Assembly (NCBI GenBank): GCA_012932865.1
Contig: SAXG01000034.1
Location: forward strand, 248,001-312,000
Direction: 5' to 3'
Length of the DNA: 64,000 nt
From: Amylostereum areolatum
Lineage: Eukaryota > Basidiomycota > Agaricomycetes > Russulales > Stereaceae
Part shown: piece after piece, positions 1 to 11,725 of the stretch
Layout of the letters: each line of letters begins with the position of its first letter
Numbering within the stretch: the first letter of the stretch is position 1
Made by a program: the position numbers and the translations under genes
Notes under the pieces: generated by a model
What the model saw: the letters and a program-made list of their open reading frames with translations, nothing else
Database searches by the model: none
What the model was told of the DNA's origin: nothing

Positions 1-1266
1 CGCGTTACGATGACGTGGCTGTTGTCCCACAACCAATCAGAAAGCTCACTTGTCTCGCGGTTTGTGTCGTGACGTGACGCAGCGCTCCACCGCGTCTCTC
101 TTTGTATTAAAGGATAGTTTAACCACTATTATGGAGGCACCGCCTCCATTATTGGTTATCTAATTTTTGCTGCCCCAGCTCCTTGGGCTCTGCTTGCAAC
201 CCGGGGACGCGATGACCTTGCCGCTGCACTACTGGCCTGCGTCGTCGGGGGATTTCCTTCCCTCTCCCACCTCCTCCTTCCTTTGCTTCTCTTGCTGTCT
301 TCTGCTTTCTAGCGGTTGCTTGGGTGGAGCAAATGATCGGGTTTGAGGTTTTTTTTGAACCTATTCTACTGTAGATTGGAATAAATGCTCTGTTATGTTT
401 CTTTGGGTTGGAGAGACGTTAGATTTTGACGGGTTTTGACCCTTTTGGGAGTTTTTGCTACACTATTCTACTTGTCGTCAGTAAGATCGGCATCGGAACT
501 TGAATATTGAATATTGAATACTAATTGCAAATTCTGTCTCCTGTACATGTTCGTCGGTGACCGCGGTAACTTGTTGAATGCCCTCTAAGCACCCTCCGGT
601 TTATATGCGCCCATCCATACGAAACTCGTAGGGCGACACTGGCACCCGTAAGTGTCTAACAACTTGAAGTGACAACACTTGGACATCGACCCGCGATGGA
701 ACAATCCTGGACCCGCGTCCGATTCTCTTATTTTTGCTCATCCGTGTGACTCGGTCGAAGACTCGAAGGTTGGCCGCGTTTCTTGACTTGTCCGAAATTT
801 CCATCCTCCACTTCCATCCTTCTCGCCGACAAAGATATTCACCACCCCCGTTTCCGATGGCGATGAACGTCCATCTGTATCTGTTCCCGTCAGCGGTCAG
901 CGGCTACCACCGCTCACCACGCGCCCACCCGTCCCAGTGCCCCACATTACAAGCCTGGAGGGTTTCTTGTTGGAACCTTCTTCCTGGTTCTTTCACTGAG
1001 GCTCCTCGTCTCCTCCAGTAGACCGCAAGCATAGCACCGGTACTCAAAAGAAAAGTCCAAAGGACAGATGACCTCGTCCACACCGCGCTTTCAGCGCGGC
1101 TCAGCGCTCAGCGCTTCAGCGGCCCTATCATCCGAACAGCGGTACAGAGTTACACTTCTCTTCGCACGCCATGGGACATCTTCCGTCCTTATCATGAATG
1201 GCTGCATCGGATCTGTTCTCGCTTTCTCTCCCCCGAGCTCCATGTCTCGCTAGCCTCGAATCCGCC
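1..1266. other. Non-coding / unassigned left flank
   Basis: I see no convincing gene here. The first 600 bases are comparatively AT-rich with poly-T stretches. The short open frames at about 600-1020 and 1068-1253 have no recognisable motifs and no splice-linked partners. The right part probably holds the promoter and 5' leader of the gene starting near 1267. Confidence 0.5.
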
Positions 1267-3482
1267 ATGTCGATCCCCGAGTACGTCTGCCTTCCTCTCC
1301 CCATCGCCCGTAGCGCTGTGCTGACAAGTTTCGGACCACAGATCGTACCATGTTCTCGGTGCGTTCAGCTTATCGGTCCCGGCTCGCTGACCCTCGAGCG
1401 CTGAGCAGGCCATCGCCAGTTCTACACGCACAAAACTGGCGGCACCTGCACCCCGACAAGGTCTGGAAGCCGCTCCTCACGCTCGATGTCGATGGGCAGC
1501 CCACGCAGATGGTCCGCCTCGGCGTCGACGGACAGAACCCCGACCGACGGGTACCGATGATCCTGTGCGTACCGCCTCTCCGTCCTTTCCCTCCCGACTC
1601 GAAGTTTGAACCCTTACCCGTACTTCAAAGACACACCGCGGGCCTCGACACGACGGTCAAAATCGGGCTCTGGCACAAGTCCGAACATAAGGCCAAGAAG
1701 AAAAAGGTCGCATCCGCGACGGTGTCGATTGGGCGGGCGATGGAGTGGCAGGATAAGTACCGCTGTGCGCATCCTCTTCTCCCCCTCTCTCTCGAACACG
1801 CGCCCATGGCCACTTTTCACCGACAGCGTTCCGCCTCCCGCTCGACACCACCACCCGCTCCCAACGCAAAGTCTCCAAAACCCAAGCCGTGCCCTGCCTC
1901 CACCTCCGCCTCACCCTTGCCCACCCCGCCACCCAAAACTCGGACGCGGACGCGGAAGCGGATGCCTCCGTTCTCTTCTCCGGCGACGACACCTTCGTGA
2001 ACCCGAGCCTCTCGGGCGACTTTTCCCAGCTCCGTACGTCGTCCCCTCGACCCCGCAAACCCCACCAATCTGACCCTCTCCCGCAGTAGGCCTCCCCCCG
2101 ACCCCCGCCACACGCCCCTTCACCGCCGAGCCCGAATCTGAATCCGAGCTTTTCAAAAACATGCCCCTCTCCTCAAGCCCGCCCCCGCGCCGGTACCCCC
2201 GCCGCCGCCACACGAACCGCTCCTCCTCCATCGACACCCCGCAACACCTCTCCGACGACGACGACGACAACAACAGCCGCGTCCCCGGCCTGCCCAACTT
2301 CACCCTCGTCTCCCCGTCCTCCTCCCGGCTTGCCGCGCCCGCGGCCTACGTCGCGGAGCCCGGGAGCCTGACGCCGTTGACGGACACGGAGACGCTGCTG
2401 AACACGCCGCAGACGTCGCCGGCGGCCATGGAGGACTGCGTGCGCACGTGCGGCGCGGACGAGGCGGACGAAGCTCGGACGCAGGCGGCGAGCGGGTCGG
2501 TGACGATCGCGGCGTTCGAGAGCGGTCGGGCGGGCGGTGCGCGGGGCGTTTGAGGGCGCGACGTGGTACGCGGAGTTGAGGGACGCGCAGAGGGCGGAGA
2601 GCACGCAGATGTTCAACGAGGTTCTCGTCAGCCTCCGGCGGGAGTGGTACATCGTGGGCGGAGCGGTGAGTCGGTCACCGTCCGTCCGTCCGTCCCGCTG
2701 ACCGACGCTCGTCGGCACGTCCGCTTTTTTTTGCGTCTTCCAGCTCATTTCCGTCGTCGCGTACGTGGGTTCCGCGTGGCTTTCGCGAGTCGTGACCGGC
2801 TGACGCGCGTGCGCTTTTCGTTTCTTTTTTTGCAGCGTGGACGCGACCGTGCTCGGGTTCTCGCACGACAACCTCTTCCCCGTGGACACCGTCGCGAAGC
2901 GCGCGCTGATCGTGTCGAGCATCGCGGCCGCGCTCGGGATCGTGTTCGACGCCTGGTTTCTGCTCGCGTACGGCAACACCAGCGGACGGCGGTTCCAGGT
3001 GCGTTGCATCCTCCCCTGTGTTATGTATACTGACTCGACCGCGGCGGCGGCGGATCCAGACCCTCGCGATCGACCTGTACTCCAAATACATCTTCTTCGC
3101 GCTCTCCTCGCGCCTCCCGCTGCTCGCGATCGTCCTCGCCGCGCTCGCGCTCGCGCTCTTCCTCCTCGCCGAGGCGTGGGCCGTCTGGCCCGCCGCGGTC
3201 GCGGTCATGTGCGGCTGCGCGTGCGTGCTGGGCAGTCTGCAGTGGCTGGCGTACGTCGTGCGGGGGTGTGCGCGGGGAGCGAGGGGCGCGTGGGGAGGCG
3301 CGATGGCTGTGGGCGCGGTGTGTGGGCGCGCGGGGGCGGTGGGGTGGCGAGCGTGGTGGGGCGTGTGTTGGGGCAGGAGGAGGAAGGTCGGTGGGGGCCG
3401 GAGGGGCGGTGGGGGCGAGCGGGGCGCGAGGAGGGGCGGGGAGGGGACGGAGATGGTTCGGCGGCCCGAGGCGAGGATGTGA
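1267..3482 (+). CDS. C2-like domain plus transmembrane segments, hypothetical protein
   Basis: Unnamed membrane protein. The start chosen is ATG 1267 (MSIPE), followed by a short exon and introns with clean GT-AG ends (about 1281-1341 and 1358-1407). The N-terminal part resembles a C2 fold: a strand-like segment (KPLLTLDVDGQ), then a basic stretch (TVKIGLWHKSEHKAKKKK) and further strand-like sequence (VASATVSIGRAMEW). A Ser/Pro-rich linker with an Asp run follows (about 2160-2450). The C-terminal half has a conserved-looking block (TWYAELRDAQRAESTQMFNE), a segment around WYIVGGALISVVAVDATVLG, and at least three hydrophobic helices (about 2640-2860, 2900-2990 and 3110-3270). The tail is low-complexity Gly/Arg-rich. 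The frame changes between about 2513 and 2546 without an obvious intron. Membrane tethering with lipid binding by the C2-like part is inference. Confidence 0.6.
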
Positions 3483-3888
3483 ACGGGGGTGCGGTGGCGG
3501 TCTGTCTGGTTATTCACCAATCTCGTTTGTACTGCTTTCTTGCATGCTTTCGCAATCGCTGTCCAGCTCTTTATGATATACCTTGGTTCTGGGCTGCTCT
3601 CTGTCGTACTTCTTGTTGCCGCGTACAAACTCATCATGGTGGCGTATACATGCATACATGGTCATTGGTCAGTGGTCACTCGCAGTTCCCGATTACACTT
3701 CGAGCTCGAACGACGCTCGGTCTCAAACAAACATGTAGCGGTGCTGACCCACACGGAAGAAACTCAAATCGACACGATGTAACAGAATGTCAGAATCAGA
3801 AACAAGTGCACGCGGAAGGACGCGAAACCGCAACTTACCCAGCCGCCGAGGGCTCTCCCTTGAACAAAGCTCTCTTTCCCGGGCTGCC
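3483..3888. other. Intergenic, convergent 3' ends
   Basis: Tail-to-tail gap between the C2/TM gene and the first P450. It presumably contains both 3' UTRs and poly(A) signals. I see no gene. Confidence 0.5.
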
Positions 3889-6189
3889 CTACCCATCATG
3901 CATCCACACATCTCGCATCGTCTCGCGCAGCGCCTTCTCCCCCCCAAGCCCTCTCACCCGAAACCTCGCCACAAAAGGCCTCGGCTGCACATTCAGACTC
4001 TCCCTCAAGTCCATGGAATCGATCGGACGGGCGGGGTCCTGCGAGATCTCGAACGTGTGCAGCAGGCTCGCGATGTTGAGCGTCAACGACCTATCACAGA
4101 CCAGAGAACACCGGCGCCGTCAACGGCCAGGACGGCTGAGAACGGGGGAGGGCGAGGGGGAGACGTACGAAAGGGCAAGATCCTGGCCCGGACACACGCG
4201 TCGGCCGAATCCGAACCCGGGGAAGACGAGGTCGTGTCGGAGTCGGACGTGCCCGCCCACGTCCGCGTCCTCGCGATCCGTGTCGAACCAGCGGGCGAGG
4301 TTGAACGCGTCTGCGTCGTCGAATAACGCGGGATCCCGCGAGATAGCCCTGTGAAGTGCGCGGGCGACTGAGCCGCTGAGGCGACGAGCAGTGCGTCCGT
4401 TCTGGTCCACTCACCAGTGGTTCGCCACCACGACCGCGCCCTTGGGTATAACGTATTCTCCCTGGTCCAAAAAAAACACCACGTTGAGCTTAGACGTGCG
4501 TAGCAGGGAAAATTGGGTAAAAATCCCGGCGCACGTAGACGATATCCTGGGTGGCTCTGTGCTGGATCCCCGCCGCACTTATAGGCCTCCAGCGGAGCGT
4601 TTCGAGGACGAATGCTCTCAGCAGGGGCAGCGCGTCGAAGTCTGAAAACGTGGGGCCTGCACGTACCGCGATGAACATCATATCGTCCACGCGCCTCGAC
4701 CAAACGAGAAAGAAAACACGCACGTCTCTCCCCCCCGACCACGCTGTCCAACTCGCTCTGCACTTGAGCTTGGGCGTCGGGGTGGCATGCGGCGGCCATG
4801 ATCGCGTAGCTGATGCCTGCAGCGGTCTACCGGCCGATAAGTATTGAGCGGGCATCAGCGACGAAGTCGGAGGTAAGTATGCCAATGTATGGCACGGGAG
4901 AGACTCGACGCACCGTGTCGATGCCCGCGGCGAACATGCTCCCGGAGAAATACGCAAGCTCGTCGTCGGTCAAGCCCGTTTCGCCTCGGTTCTCCAACAG
5001 GTACTTCGTCAGCGACGGCGCAGCCGCATCGACGTCCCCAGCCTGTCGGTGCATCCTCAGCGCTTCAGCGCCCACTGATTCCGACCTCAAGAAGGGCACG
5101 ATACGCACCATGTCCGCGCGCACGCCCTCCATCAACCGTCTGAAAAATGCGAGCTCGGCGCGGGACTGCTTGCGTAAATCCCGGCCGTAGAATAGGGACG
5201 TGACGGAGCCACGGGTGCTCGTTGACGAGGTAGGCCCCCGGGTGCAGACATTGGCTAAAGCGCATCAGGCCCTCCTCCGCCTCGGCGATGTCGGGATCGT
5301 ACTTCTTCCCTGGGGACGGGCGACCGTACGTGATTGAGAGGATGACGGAGGCCGAATACCTGCGCGTTGCGTCAGTCGACAGTGGCGGGGAAGAGCTTAG
5401 AGGAGGAAAACGCGCGCATATAAGTACCCGCAAGTGATCGTACCTCTTCGCGTGCTCGACGTGCGCGTCTGGATCGTCCAGGATGTCCAGCACCAGCTGC
5501 TTCGCGTTGACGAGCTGCACGCGCCGGTAGCTCTGCGCGGCCTTCGCCTGGAAATGCATATGCATCGCCCTGCCGGGGGGTCATTGTCCATATTAGCTTC
5601 TACTACTACTGCACGATGATGCCCGTCGAGCGGATACGAGAGCCGCATATATGTAGCAGGAATATAGTACGCACTTTCGTAGGAGACGCTGTCGCTCCCC
5701 CGCCGGACAGAGAAGGAAGCGCATGCCGTGCGAGATCATGTCGCCAGCAGGTGGGACGGGTCTGTCCGCCGTAGCCGCGCCTTCCTTCTCCAGCACGTCC
5801 ACGGCGGCCTACGACATTACAGCCAACGTCGGGCGAGTGAGTACAAATTTCGCGGCGGCAGACTACGTCTCGGAAGTAAGACTCGCCTTGTACGTGCCAA
5901 GGACGACGCGGATGTGGCGCCCGCTTCGGAAAGTGTAGATGGGGCCGTACTCTTTGCACCACTGAGCGAACTGGAGGAAGTGACTAGTTCCAATCGGAAG
6001 CGTCGGATGCGATGTCCCTACGAGCCCAGAAAGCGAGGAGACACACAATTTAGAGTTGGTGAGCGCGTTGGGCGGCGGACCAGGCGGAAGTCGCGAGATC
6101 GGGGCGTTCTGCTGGTAGTTGCGCCACACCTTGTACGCGGCGAGGATGAGCAAAAGTGAGAGGATCAGACTGGTCCAGGATTGTTCCAT
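3889..6189 (-). CDS. Cytochrome P450 monooxygenase
   Basis: Microsomal P450, a heme-thiolate monooxygenase of the endoplasmic reticulum that uses O2 and electrons from P450 reductase. The start at 6189 gives an N-terminal membrane anchor (SLILSLLLILAAYKVW) followed by the proline hinge RLPPGPPP. Further landmarks in order are WCKEYGPIYTFR; the I-helix FAAGIDTV near 4920-4950 (the family pattern is AGxxT); the K-helix ExxR in FVLETLRWRP (about 4590-4620); the PERF-region equivalent FNLARWFDTD; and the heme loop FGFGRRVCPGQDLA (about 4170-4215) with the axial Cys. The last exon ends at 3889. About eight or more short introns interrupt the gene. Family length (about 500 aa) is plausible. The substrate cannot be told from sequence. 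A second, clearly different P450 lies at 14.2 kb, but the genes between them do not form an evident biosynthetic cluster. Confidence 0.88.
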
Positions 6190-6990
6190 CGCGCCGGGCT
6201 GACGTCAAGTGTTGTCAGTCGTAGATATGGGTCGCCCTACGAGGTTCGTATGCCAGGGATGGGCCGCATATAAACCGGAGGATATACACAGAGGGTACTC
6301 AACAAGTTACCGCTGTTCGCCGCGGTCACCGACGAACAGGTATCAGGAGGCAGAGTTTGCACTCATATCATTGATGGATGAGCCGATATGACCGCCAGTC
6401 AAAACATTGCTGGGTTGGCAAGCTCAAACTTGTCACAAGGCGTAAATCAGGTGGAAAGTTTTAGTCTCCGTGGCTGACCTAGCTAGAAGATAGTCGTTCT
6501 GGTTAGTCAAAAAAACGCGACCACCAAAGCCTCGGATCGAGGCACTCACATCTCCCAAGTACTTACACGCACAATGGAGTGCCATTGCCAGCAGCTTGAA
6601 TTCTAGAATTCAAAACACTTGCCCCAGGGCCAAGTTCTACTGAGTACTAATTGCGCAGAGGAGCACTGCTACACGGGGAAAGAAATACACCGCGCGTCCC
6701 TAGCGAACGGCGGAAAGGAAAGCAAAGCAAAGAAAATAAAAGAGGGAGGGCAAGTCGGGGAGGAGAGGAAGCAAGGGGGAACATAACATATAATGGGTGG
6801 GAACGAGCGAAGGTAGAGTCGGTGAAAGATTGAAGGAATGGCAAGAATATGAGGATGAGTATGTGTATGAGGGTGTGCGGTAATAATCACTGTACCTATG
6901 TGTGCAAAGATGATGAGCATGCAAGTCGATATCGTCCGTGCCCATCCCCTCCTCCCCGCCGTCCCGCCCCCGCCCCCTCCTCCCCGCCGC
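6190..6990. other. Intergenic
   Basis: Upstream region of the P450 (start 6189) and downstream region of the USP12-like gene. It is mixed-composition and purine-rich around 6690-6800. No gene or RNA is recognised. Confidence 0.5.
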
Positions 6991-9900
6991 TCATCGCGAC
7001 GCCGCCGCAATAGCCGCCGCGCTCGCCGACAGCAAGAACGCCGACGGCGGCCTTCCCGCCGTCCGCCTCCTCTCCCTCCTCTCCTCCTTCTCCCGCTCCT
7101 TCTCCCGCTCCTTCTCCTCCTTCCTCTCCCGCTCCCGCTCCCGCTCCCGCTCCCGCTCCCTGTCTCCGTGATGATGCCTCCCAAGACCGAACAGCGGCGC
7201 CGTCAAACTCAGCTTCCTCGCCGCCCGCTGCAGCCTCGCCGCCCCGCCCTCCTTCTGCCCGTGACCACTTCCCACCGCCACCGCCACTGCCCAAGTTCCC
7301 ACCGCTCCGTCCGTGTCCCTGCGCGGACCCCTCTACCCCCAGCGCCTCCCCCTCCCCATGCGTGCTCTCCGAATACTGCTCCAGCGCCGGGCTCTCCGTC
7401 CTCCCACCCGCGCCCGCGCCCGCTGCTCGCCGCCGGACGCACCCCCTGCGCCGACCGCGGCCTCCACCGCGTCAGCCTCTCCGCGCTCCGCTTCTCCTTG
7501 ATCGCGTGCCGCTGCGCCTCCGAGTCCGTCACGGGGCTCGCGCGCGCGGCGGGCTGCACCGAGTGGCGCTTCTTGCCCGTGCTCACGCTCGCGCTCGTGC
7601 TCGCGCCCGCGGTCGACGGCCGGAGGGACGAGCGCGGCGCGAGGGCGCCGGCGCCGGCGCCGGCGCGCCGCGTCGGGGAGATCGCGGAGGAGGGGGAGGA
7701 GGGCGAGCGCAGGGCGGAGGGAGGCGGAGGGGGCGGAGGGGGCGTAGTGCGGCGTGTGGGTCGGCGTCCCGTTCGGTAGTGGGGGCGGCGACGAGCGCGG
7801 CGTCGACACGAGCGCTGCCGAACTGGTCGACGCCGCAGAGGACGCGCGCGACCTTGTGGGTGTATGCGGTAAACCGGGCGAGGCGCGGTCTCCGGTGGCG
7901 GGTACGGCGGACGGGGAGGAGGGGACGGGAGGGGCGGGCGTCGCGGGGACGGGCGAGAGCGCCGGCGAGGAGGGCACGGCGGTGTCCAGTTCGCCTTCGA
8001 ACGTGCTTTGGGAGGCCGACGGCCGTTTCGAGTGGCCCAGCCGGAAACTCCGCCGACGCCACACCGGCGCGCCGCCGCCTTCTGACGTGGCGGTCGATTG
8101 GGAGGGCACGGTGGACATCGACGGGGCGATGGAGCCCGAGGACGACGCGTCCTTCTCCTTCTCCCTCTCTTTCTCCCTCTCCCTCTCCAGCGTACCCTCC
8201 TTCTCCCTCTCCTTCTCCTTCGTCTTCTCCTTGGTCAGACTCCGCCGCTTGAACCACAAACTCGGCTTTCGATCGGGCTCCTTCGCTTTCTCCTTCTCCT
8301 TTTCTTTTCCGGGGTCCTTCCCGTTGATTTTCAGGGAGGGTAGCGGCGGCACGGGCGGGATGTCCGCCTGCAGCGACGGCGAGGGCCCCCCGGGCGCGGT
8401 CGACGGCCGGCGCGAGGACACCTCGTCCCGACGCGGGCTCGCCAGATCGCCGTGTTTCCGCGACCCTCGCAGCGTACCGGACGCCGCGCGGGGGCTCCTG
8501 CCCTTCCCGTTCGTTGGGCTGGTGGGCGTTGCAGGGGGGACGACGGGAGACGTGGGCACGGTGGTCACGCGGAGGACAGGAAGGGATTTCTTGGAGGAGA
8601 TAGGGGAGGCGGAGGCGGAGGCGGGGGTGGAGGAGGGAGCGCCGTTGGTGGCCGGGGTGGCCGGGGTGGAAGGTGCAGTGACGGGGCGGCTGCTGCTCGT
8701 GTCCGAGCTGAGGTCGTTGCTGGTGATCGCGACGCCGATGACGACCTCCTCGTCTTCGCCCAGTCCTGGAGGCACGGCGGGGACGGCTTCTGTTTCCCCG
8801 GAGCTTTGCGTCGTTGTCTCCGTCACGATCGGGAGGCCTTCCAAGGGCGACGGGGCGGCCGGGACCGGCGTGGGTTCGGTGGGGCGCAGGCCGAGGGAAA
8901 CGGGGTCGAGGTTGACGGCTTGGTAGTAGAGAACATAGGCCGAGCCGGACGAGGAGTCCCCGAAGTACTTGGAGATCTCGCTCTCCTTGATCGTGTCGAT
9001 CTTGTCATCGTCGAAAACCAGCCAGGAGCGAGGGCCCTTGATGATGGTGATGTAGTGTCCGTGGTGCGGACCGCTGCCGGTGCGAATATGACCATCAGCG
9101 AAAGGCAGAATGAGATACGGGGAAGGGCGCACGCACGTGCCGATGTGAACGACGATGGCAAAGAGCTCGTACAGCCGGTCCGGATCCGGCGCGTCGTCGA
9201 CGGTGTTGAATAGGCGAAGCTCGAGCGGGAACGCGACGCGATACGCGAGCTTGATGTACTTTTGCACGTCCTCCTGGTACTTGAAGCGCTTGAGGTGCAG
9301 CGCGAGCACGTTCGGCAGCTTCTTGATCTTCATCCTGTTTTAGGACGGGGGGCGCGGGGGCGTGAGACTCGGTGGGACGCGAGATAGATGACGTTACGTA
9401 CCGCTTCTCAGCCTCCTGCAGCCCGCAACAGCTGTCGCAGAAGAACTTGTTCTTCTGGCAGAGCATCTCGCTCGCGCTGAATTGACGTAGACAGGCGGTC
9501 ACGCTGGAGTTTTGCTCGATGTCGATGGACAGGTCGAGGAAGGACTCGTCCCGGGAGGAGACCTGATAGCATATAGGTCAGGAACATAGCCGGTTAAGAG
9601 GGAGCGGTGTGGGGGTGGGCGCGAGGACATGAGAGGGCGGGTGATGGGTGAGGCACAGACCGTACCGTTTCGCAAGTAAGACATCGGGTCTCCGAGGTGA
9701 GTGTGCCTTCGAAGAGGCGCTGGACAAGGGTCGGGTCATTCTGTGAGGCGGTGGATGTTGTTGGGGGAGGACCTGACGATAGTGTGGGTATCGATGCAGA
9801 TACTGCAGGGCACCAGCGATACGTGGTTCAAAGGGGCACAATGAGCACACGAAGACGGAGAAAAAGCGTAGAGCAGCACGCACAGTCCTCTCTCGATCCC

Positions 9901-10714
9901 TCCAACGGCCCGTCGCGGTGATTTTTGTCGCCCTGGATTTCTTCCACGATCTTGTTGAGCAGGTAGTTGAGGAACTCGTGGGCGTCTTGGTGCATGGAAC
10001 TGCGGAAAAGCTCGTTGACTTCGCGGAGCTTCTCGATAAAGGCGCGGGGCGGGATGACGCCCTTGTTCTGCGGGTTCTTTGATATGTAGAAGAAGAGGGA
10101 GCGGAGGGCGGAAAAGAGCGTCGGGGGAGAGGAGGGTATTGAGATGGTGGGATCGGGGGCGGGGGTGGGCTCCGACGGCGGGGGCTTGGCGCGCTCCGAC
10201 TTGCTGCGTTGGAGGGTTTGCGAGTTGGTTGCGAGCGTCGCCGGTGGTGGCGGCGCGGGTGTGGTGAGGGTCGCATAGGCGTCGGTGGATTGAAGGACGA
10301 GGTCGCGAAAGGGAGCGCAAAAGTAGAGCGCTTGAAGGACCGAGTTGGCGTAGCTGTTCGGATGACTGAGCATGCCGCCTCCCGAGCAAGACGACGAGCA
10401 CGCACCATGTATTCCCAAACTGCCGTCGCGGTCGCCACTTTGGGTCAGCGAGGAAGACGGGTGAGGAAAGGGAGACGACGCACATTCTCGAGCCCGAATT
10501 GTTTCTCATCCGAACTTTGCACGGAGGGTGCGAGCGGCTTGGGGGTGGTGAGCGTCGGGGCTACGGGCGTTGGGGGCGCGGGGACGGCGAAGGAAATCCA
10601 CTTCGCAGCCTTGGACATCGCCATGGCGCGTGGCCGGGGACGGGGAGGACGGGGAGCGGGAGGAGGGTGGTGGTTGTCGAGCGGGATGAGGACAGTGAGC
10701 GCGACGTTCCTCAC
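6991..10714 (-). CDS. Ubiquitin carboxyl-terminal hydrolase, USP12/46 (Ubp9/Ubp13) type
   Basis: Cysteine protease that removes ubiquitin from proteins; fungal Ubp9/13 and animal USP12/46 work with WD-repeat cofactors. Exon 1 (10714-10484) ends KQFGLEN, exon 2 is a 14-nt micro-exon (10419-10406), and exon 3 starts at 10353. Together they rebuild the Cys box [20 protein letters not shown]. Next come [20 protein letters not shown], the zinc-ribbon half CLTCET (about 9670) with [13 protein letters not shown] (about 9440), [15 protein letters not shown], and the His box [14 protein letters not shown] with [10 protein letters not shown] and YVLYYQ. A long Ser/Pro/Thr-rich and Glu/Arg/Lys-rich tail follows. 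In the tail the family-like sequence changes frame near 7745 and again near 7300 (to [15 protein letters not shown]). I placed the stop at 6991 on that basis. If the main frame were read straight through it would stop at 7333, so the C-terminus is uncertain. Confidence 0.87.
7078..7162 (-). repeat. CTCCCG/CTCCTT low-complexity coding repeat
   Basis: Short imperfect hexamer-like repeat. On the minus strand it encodes the Glu/Arg-rich tail of the USP12-like protein. Such tracts are slippage-prone and may explain frame uncertainty nearby. Confidence 0.7.
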
Positions 10715-11725
10715 ATCAATTACCGGCGGCCCCGGATCCCTGGCGTACCCATCTCCTTATTTGGCAGTCCTCCCAATTTATTTATTGTCGCAATTATCGC
10801 ACTTTTCTCTGGAAATATCGTCCTCGGCCATTCATCAACGTTCATCCTCGTGCCATGCGACAAGCATAGACGTATTTTTTACCCATGAACGACCCGCATT
10901 GCGAGTCACCGCACGCGTCTCGTCGGCGCAGAGGGCGGGGTACGCAGAAATGTACGACTGTGCCTGTGCCTCGGTGGGCCTCGCACCAACACAGATCTCA
11001 ATTGAACAACTTTCAATGAAGCTTTAGGTCAAAAAAGCGCCGAGTAATTAGCAGATCATCAGCTATCTCTCTCCTTATAAACCGGCCACGAAGAAGCGAG
11101 AAACGCAGAAGAGACGAGAAAACATTTGCCTGTGCCAGAACCACGTCCAGCTCGCTCGCCGGCCCTCGCGCTCAATCGCCATTTCGTCAGTCGCCGGCCG
11201 GTTTCGGAGCGTGCGCAGGGCAGGACGCACACATTCGGCACACAGTGGCGGCGTTTCCACCACATGGTCTATTGACAGTGGCACAAGGCATCAGACGGGT
11301 TCGTCATATGGAACGCACTACGAGGGGAGTACACTCACCTTGGCAGAGAGAATCGCGTTGGGGGAAGCGGAAAAAAGGCCGCTGCAGCTGTATACAGCAA
11401 AATTCAGCGGGCGCTCCTAATCAGATAACCGCGCCGGAGGAATTGGGACCAACATCTGACCATGAGCGCAGCCTCCGGCCTCCCCACCGAATCGTAGATG
11501 ACACACGTTCGACTCGGGTGTGAAAGGTCCGGAGGTCAAGGTACTGGGAGGTACTAGGTACCTCGAAGGCCTCTTCATTTATTCAGTTACACAGGTGACG
11601 CTTTATACTAGTCAGTTACCAAGGGTCTAGCTTCTATAGGTGGTGGTACATCATGCATCGTCGGGGGCGCGATGTGCTCGCGATCGGCCCAGCGGCAGGT
11701 ATATGCATTGCGATGGTATATTCAA
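10715..11725. other. Intergenic, promoter side of the USP12-like gene
   Basis: About 1 kb between the start of the USP12-like gene and the stop of the inositol monophosphatase gene. There is a small direct/inverted GGTAC(T/C) motif cluster near 11530-11560. No supported ORF: the frames of 60-90 aa here lack motifs. Confidence 0.5.

Noticed and set aside
6898..7779. Long plus-strand frame of 293 codons
   Set aside because: It is the antisense shadow of the low-complexity tail of the USP12-like gene. Its Pro/Arg/Leu-rich translation is caused by the repeat.
7754..8926. Plus-strand 390-codon frame
   Set aside because: Antisense to the Ser/Pro-rich and catalytic region of the same deubiquitinase, with no family features. 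The minus frame has clear USP motifs.
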